Below, piece after piece: positions 5,208-8,448 of a DNA stretch of 8,448 bases. The notes under the pieces were generated by a model that saw nothing but the letters and a program-made list of their open reading frames with translations, was not told the origin of the DNA and made no database searches. Origin of the DNA: Blastococcus sp. (GTDB lineage: Bacteria; Actinomycetota; Actinomycetes; Mycobacteriales; Geodermatophilaceae); contig JAOPUS010000115.1 in the NCBI GenBank assembly GCA_025963345.1, forward strand, positions 1-8,448. The letters run 5' to 3'. The first letter of the stretch is position 1; every line of letters begins with the position of its first letter. The position numbers and the translations under genes are program-made.

Positions 5208-6803
5208 TCAGAAGCGGAATCCGCCCACCAGGGACTGCAGCCGGCCGGACACCTCGGCGAGCTCCTCCGCTGCCTCCTGGGACGCGCCGACGTGCTCCGT
5301 CGTGGCCTTGGCGACGGCGGCGACGCCGTCGATGTTCTCGGCGATCTGCCCGGAGCCGGCCGCGGCCTCGGCCACGCTGCGGTTCATCTCGTTAGTGGTC
5401 GCCGTCTGCTCCTCGACGGCCGAGGCGATGGTGGTCTGGTAGTCGTTGATCTGGGCGATGACCTCGGCCACCTCGGCGATGGCGGCGACCGCGCTGTTGG
5501 TGTCGGCCTGGATGGCCTCGACCCGCCGGGCAATGTCCTCGGTGGCCTTGGCCGTCTCCTGCGACAGCTCCTTCACCTCGTTGGCGACGACCGCGAAGCC
5601 CTTGCCGGCGTCACCGGCCCGCGCCGCCTCGATCGTGGCGTTGAGCGCCAGCAGGTTCGTCTGCTCGGCGATGCTGGTGATCACCTTCACCACGTCCCCG
5701 ATGGTCCGGCTCGACTCACCGAGGCGCGAGACCGTGTCCGTCGTCGTCCCGACGGCGGTCACCGCACGGCTGGCCACCGAGGCGGCCTCGGTCGCGTTGT
5801 GGGCGATCTCCCGGATCGAGGCACCCATCTCCTCCGAGCCCGCCGCCACAGTCTGGACGCTGTGGGACACCTCACTGGCCGCCGCAGCGACGACGGCGGC
5901 CTGCGCGGAGGACTCCTCGGCGCCGATGGAGATCTGCCGGGAGAGGTCGCCGACCCGCTTGCTGGCACCGGTCAGCGCCTCGATGGCGTCGTGGAACGTG
6001 GACATGACCTGGCCGATGGCAGCCAGTGCCCGGTTGGTGGAGTCGGCCATCCGGCCGACCTCGTCGTTCGTCCGGACGTTCAGGCGCTGGGTGAGGTCTC
6101 CCTCGGCGACGGCGGCGAAGACGGCCTCGGCCTCGGCCAGCGGCCGGGTGATGGCCCGGGTGGTGTGCCAGGCGATCAACGCGGCCAGCAGCGCTGCAGC
6201 GGCGCAGATCAGCACCATGGTGAGGAGGAACCCGGAGGCGACGTCGCGGGCCTCGGCGCTGAGCGTCTGGTTCATCGCCTCCTCCATGTCGATGAGGACG
6301 TTGATCGCGCCCAGCCACTGCACGAACAGCGGCTTCGCCTGCTCGACGAGGACCTCCAGGGCTACAGCGTTCTGACCGGTGAGCCTGAGCTGGATCACGT
6401 GGTCGATCAGCGGCATCGTCGCGGCCTCGATGCGCTTGATCTCGGCCAGCGCCGCGATCTCGTCGTCGTTGACGTTCGCCGGGCGCGCGAACAGTTCGTC
6501 CATGGGGCCGGCCGAGTCGACGTACTTCGCCGCGAGGGCGTCGATGGTGTCCGTCTCGGCCGTGATGTCGGCGACCGTCTGGGCCAGGACGACGTCACGC
6601 AGGGCGATGGCGCGGTCGTGGACGCTCCCGCGGAAGTTGATCGCGTAGCGCTGCTTGACGCTGTTGAGGTCGTTGATCGTCGTCAGGTGGTCGTTGATGG
6701 TGTCCACCCGCGCCACACCGATCCCGGTCAGCCCCACCATGCTCAGAACGACGACAAGGAAGCCGAGCATGAGTCGTCGACTGATCGACAAATTCTTCAA
6801 CAT
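5208..6803 (-). CDS. Methyl-accepting chemotaxis protein
   Basis: 531-residue transmembrane chemoreceptor that signals through CheW/CheA to the flagellar motor. Membrane helix 1 about residues 11-32; extracytoplasmic, mainly helical sensor 33-189, of a four-helix-bundle size; membrane helix 2 about 190-213; HAMP domain about 214-267 (TRAITRPLAEAEAV; GDLTQRLNVRTNDEVG); then a long coiled coil with the highly conserved hairpin tip EQTNLLALNATIEAARAGDA (380-399) and GKGFAVVANEVKEL (400-413), which binds CheA/CheW. There is no C-terminal CheR/CheB-tethering pentapeptide; the protein ends GGFRF. ATG 6803 is chosen because MLKNLSISRRLMLGF is a typical receptor start and GGAG lies 8 nt upstream (6812-6815); a longer reading to 6854 adds Pro/Gly-rich sequence only. 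No che or flagellar genes are adjacent, and the ligand is unknown. Confidence 0.95.
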   Translation of the reverse strand: MLKNLSISRRLMLGFLVVVLSMVGLTGIGVARVDTINDHLTTINDLNSVKQRYAINFRGSVHDRAIALRDVVLAQTVADITAETDTIDALAAKYVDSAGPMDELFARPANVNDDEIAALAEIKRIEAATMPLIDHVIQLRLTGQNAVALEVLVEQAKPLFVQWLGAINVLIDMEEAMNQTLSAEARDVASGFLLTMVLICAAAALLAALIAWHTTRAITRPLAEAEAVFAAVAEGDLTQRLNVRTNDEVGRMADSTNRALAAIGQVMSTFHDAIEALTGASKRVGDLSRQISIGAEESSAQAAVVAAAASEVSHSVQTVAAGSEEMGASIREIAHNATEAASVASRAVTAVGTTTDTVSRLGESSRTIGDVVKVITSIAEQTNLLALNATIEAARAGDAGKGFAVVANEVKELSQETAKATEDIARRVEAIQADTNSAVAAIAEVAEVIAQINDYQTTIASAVEEQTATTNEMNRSVAEAAAGSGQIAENIDGVAAVAKATTEHVGASQEAAEELAEVSGRLQSLVGGFRF

Positions 6804-6822
6804 GGCATTCTCTCCGGGGCCC

Positions 6823-6854
6823 GTGCCTGGTGGAGCGATACCGCTCCTCGGCAC
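6823..6854 (-). other. Hairpin in the 5' leader of the chemoreceptor gene
   Basis: Inner stem GGAGCG/CGCTCC (6832-6837, 6842-6847) with a 4-nt loop, enclosed by GTGCC/GGCAC (6823-6827, 6850-6854) with an asymmetric internal loop. It lies just upstream of the GGAG ribosome binding site (6812-6815). It matches no riboswitch class I can recognise; it may stabilise the mRNA 5' end. Confidence 0.4.
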
Positions 6855-6856
6855 AG

Positions 6857-6884
6857 GTGTCGGCGGGCGAGCCGAGAGTATTGA
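6857..6884 (-). promoter_or_regulatory. Possible flagellar-sigma (FliA/WhiG type) promoter of the chemoreceptor
   Basis: On the minus strand TCAA (6884-6881), 16-nt spacer, GCCGACAC (6864-6857). The general FliA/WhiG consensus is TAAA, N15-16, GCCGATAA, so 3 of 4 and 6 of 8 bases match. Start would be near 6850, giving a leader of about 45 nt. The match is partial and could be chance, but such a promoter is expected for chemotaxis genes. Confidence 0.35.
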
Positions 6885-6893
6885 GTCGAATGT

Positions 6894-6952
6894 TGGTGCG
6901 ACACCATTCAGGAATTCAGGTTGCGCACAACCGTCTGAACTGCGGTTTCAGA
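6894..6952 (-). terminator. Cluster of three short hairpins after the HAD gene pair
   Basis: Three inverted repeats follow each other: TCTGAA/TTCAGA (6934-6952, 7-nt loop), which spans the HAD stop codon; GGTTG/CAACC (6919-6932, 4-nt loop); and TGGTG/CACCA (6894-6906, 3-nt loop). The stretch is AT-richer than its surroundings and lies between the HAD operon and the chemoreceptor promoter. Terminator function is inferred from position; each stem is short. Confidence 0.4.
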
Positions 6953-7751
6953 GCGCCTGCAGGAAGGCCGCGACCCCGTCGTCCTCGTTGGTGCCGGTGA
7001 CGTCCGTGGCGACGGCCATCAGGTCGGGGTGTGCGTGCTCCATCGCCACCGCACGGCCGCCGGCTTCCCGGACCCACTGGAACGCGGCGATGTCGTTGGG
7101 CATGTCGCCGAAGACGACGACGTCCTCCGGGCCCACGCCGTGCCGCGCCGCCACCTTCGCCAGCCCGGACGCCTTGGTCACCCCGAGGGCGGAGATCTCG
7201 GCGAGAGCATCGCTGGAGGAATGGGTGACGGTCGCGCGGTTGCCGATGACGTCCTCGACCAGGGCGACGAACTCGTCACGGGGCAGGTGCTCGTGACGGG
7301 CGAGCAGCTTGGCGACCGGCACGGCCACCATCTCGTCGAGCGTCGCCTCGGCGACCCCGGGCGCGTCGACGTCCCATCGCGGCTTGTAGATCGGCTCGTG
7401 GCGGAACTCGAGCCCGTACTCGACCGCGAACCAGGTGTCCGGCTGCCGCCGGCGCAGCTCACGGGTGACCGACTCGAGGATGTCGGGGTGCAGCGGCTCC
7501 TCGTCGATGACCTCGAACAGCTCGAGGTCGAGCAGCACCGCGCCGTTGCAGCAGACCGCGATGCCGTGGCCCAGGACCTCCCGGATGCGGCGCATCCAGC
7601 GCGGGGGGCGGCCGGTGGCCAGCACGAGCGGGACGCCGTCGACGCGCCAGCGTTCGAGCTCGGCGAGCGTGCTCTCGCTGACGGTGTCGTCCCAGTGCAG
7701 CAGGGTGCCGTCCATGTCGCTGGCGATCAGCCGCGGACGCCAGTCAGACAT
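6948..7751 (-). CDS. Cof-type HAD-IIB family phosphatase
   Basis: 267 residues, complete. Cytosolic haloacid-dehalogenase-fold hydrolase, likely a Mg-dependent phosphatase acting on small phosphorylated metabolites such as sugar phosphates. Motif I DMDGTL (12-17) holds nucleophile Asp12 and acid/base Asp14; motif II LATGRP has Thr46; CCNGA (67-71) is the usual stretch before the cap; the C2B cap spans about 80-185; motif III is Lys193 in VTKASGL; motif IV GDMPND (215-220) holds the metal-binding aspartates. All catalytic residues are present. The ATG overlaps the upstream gene by 8 bp (ATGTCTGA), and no independent strong ribosome binding site is visible, so it is probably translationally coupled. 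It is a paralogue of that upstream gene; the true substrate cannot be read from sequence. Confidence 0.93.
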   Translation of the reverse strand: MSDWRPRLIASDMDGTLLHWDDTVSESTLAELERWRVDGVPLVLATGRPPRWMRRIREVLGHGIAVCCNGAVLLDLELFEVIDEEPLHPDILESVTRELRRRQPDTWFAVEYGLEFRHEPIYKPRWDVDAPGVAEATLDEMVAVPVAKLLARHEHLPRDEFVALVEDVIGNRATVTHSSSDALAEISALGVTKASGLAKVAARHGVGPEDVVVFGDMPNDIAAFQWVREAGGRAVAMEHAHPDLMAVATDVTGTNEDDGVAAFLQAL

Positions 7752-8448
7752 TCGGACGGCCCCCGTCCAGGAACAGGGCCTCGAGGTAGCGCGCGACCCC
7801 GTCGGCGTCGTGGCCGCTGGTCATGCCGGAGGTCGCCGCCTGCACCGCGGGATGCGCGTTCGCCACCGCGACCGCCCGCCCCCCGGATGCGGCGACGGCG
7901 GTGATCATCGGGAGGTCGTTGGGCATGTCGCCGAAGACGAGCACGTCGCCGAACCCGACGCCGTACCGGTCCAGCGCGATCGCCAGACCACTGGCCTTGG
8001 TGATCCCCGGCGGCAGCACCTCGATGAAGCCGAGACCGGCGTGCGTGACCTCCGCGTCCGCCGGGTCGACAACCTGCTGGGCCAGCGCGAGCAGTTCGTC
8101 CTGCCCGAGCGTCGAGGAGCGCAGGAAGGCCTTGAGCACCGACCCCTCGGGCAGCACCTCGTGCCGCGGGAGCAGGTGGGCGGGCTCCGGATAGGGCCAG
8201 TTGAAGCCGTGCTGCACCCGCAGTGGGCTGTAGATCTCGCCCTGCTCCGCGGCGTCCTCCACCGCGACGACGAGATCGCCGGCGACCTCCTCGATCCGCG
8301 CGATCACGGCGGCCGCCTCGTCACGGGGCAGCCCCACGGTGCGCAGCACCTCGTTGCGCTCCAGGTCGACCACGAAGCCGCCCTGCGCGAGGACGGCGAT
8401 GCCACGCCCGTCGAGGGCGGCCCGGACGCTGTCGAGCAGCCGGGGCCC
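7744..8448 (-). CDS. Cof-type HAD family hydrolase (5' end outside window)
   Basis: 234 residues are visible and the frame is open to the window edge, so the N-terminus with the DxDGT and Thr motifs is missing, about 50-60 residues by comparison with the downstream paralogue. Seen: AQGGFVVDL in place of the usual NGA stretch, the cap domain, motif III in GITKASGLA, and motif IV GDMPND (codons 7915-7932). The tail GGRAVAVANAHP and DGVARYLEALF aligns with the downstream paralogue (GGRAVAMEHAHP, DGVAAFLQAL), showing an old tandem duplication. It is the upstream gene of the pair and overlaps the next start by 8 bp. The GTG at 8373 is internal, not a start. In related actinobacteria such genes can lie near serS; that neighbour would be beyond the window and is not seen. 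Confidence 0.92.
   Translation of the reverse strand, partial: GPRLLDSVRAALDGRGIAVLAQGGFVVDLERNEVLRTVGLPRDEAAAVIARIEEVAGDLVVAVEDAAEQGEIYSPLRVQHGFNWPYPEPAHLLPRHEVLPEGSVLKAFLRSSTLGQDELLALAQQVVDPADAEVTHAGLGFIEVLPPGITKASGLAIALDRYGVGFGDVLVFGDMPNDLPMITAVAASGGRAVAVANAHPAVQAATSGMTSGHDADGVARYLEALFLDGGRPNV
7754..7768 (-). other. Short hairpin just upstream of the second HAD start
   Basis: GGACGG/CCGTCC with a 3-nt loop, within the last codons of the upstream HAD gene and 2 nt before the downstream ATG. It would bury the only G-rich ribosome binding site candidate, which fits initiation that depends on ribosomes finishing the upstream gene. Confidence 0.35.

Noticed and set aside
6804..6854. Longer chemoreceptor starting at 6854
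   Set aside because: The extension is Pro/Gly-rich leader sequence containing the ribosome binding site and hairpin; a good GGAG precedes ATG 6803.
5292..6884. Long plus-strand open frame (530 codons) opposite the chemoreceptor
   Set aside because: Its residues (Gly, Asp, Arg, Val, Leu runs) are the mirror of the GC-rich codons of a clear chemoreceptor; no family motif and no ribosome binding site.
1..8448. CRISPR arrays, insertion sequences, phage or defence genes, tRNA/rRNA
   Set aside because: Looked for spaced direct repeats, transposase motifs and cloverleaf-like stretches on both strands; none seen.

Overview
The window is very GC-rich, with strong G/C preference at third codon positions. 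It encodes a bacterial proteasome activator (Bpa), which is known from proteasome-bearing Actinobacteria. With the chemoreceptor (implying motility), a SigL-type ECF sigma factor and the protein styles seen here, the best guess is a motile high-GC actinomycete, possibly of the Geodermatophilaceae. That family assignment is inference; no rRNA or marker gene is present.

Layout. (1) 1-389, +: C-terminal end of an acyl-CoA synthetase of the 4-coumarate-CoA ligase type. (2) 417-1289, -: conserved actinobacterial protein of unknown function with two membrane segments around an exported domain. (3) 1496-2488, +: zinc-independent NAD(P)H:quinone oxidoreductase, probably translated from a leaderless mRNA. 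(4) 2495-4163, -: a three-gene operon read lipoprotein, ECF sigma factor, zinc-type anti-sigma factor. Its promoter at 4217-4244 closely matches the known SigL consensus, so the operon is probably autoregulated. (5) 4291-4830, +: bpa, ending in the GQYL proteasome-docking tail and followed by two in-frame stops. (6) 4973-5104, +: a 43-residue single-pass membrane protein with a strong ribosome binding site, then a perfect 42-bp palindrome acting as terminator. (7) 5208-6803, -: methyl-accepting chemotaxis protein with a possible flagellar-sigma promoter. (8) 6948-8448, -: two tandem Cof-type HAD phosphatases with overlapping genes; the upstream one runs off the window.

How the genes fit together. 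The sigma/anti-sigma/lipoprotein operon is a self-contained envelope-stress circuit: a membrane anti-sigma with a zinc-binding domain holds a SigL-like factor, which would transcribe its own operon including the lipoprotein. bpa is divergent from this operon and belongs to ATP-independent proteasomal degradation. The chemoreceptor stands alone without che genes. The HAD pair looks like housekeeping phosphatases.

No CRISPR array, transposon, phage gene, tRNA or rRNA is visible, and no gene-free stretch exceeds 300 bases. I found no wholly new multi-gene system. The most useful unlisted items are the SigL-type promoter, the 43-residue membrane protein with a hairpin against its ribosome binding site, and several structured intergenic elements.
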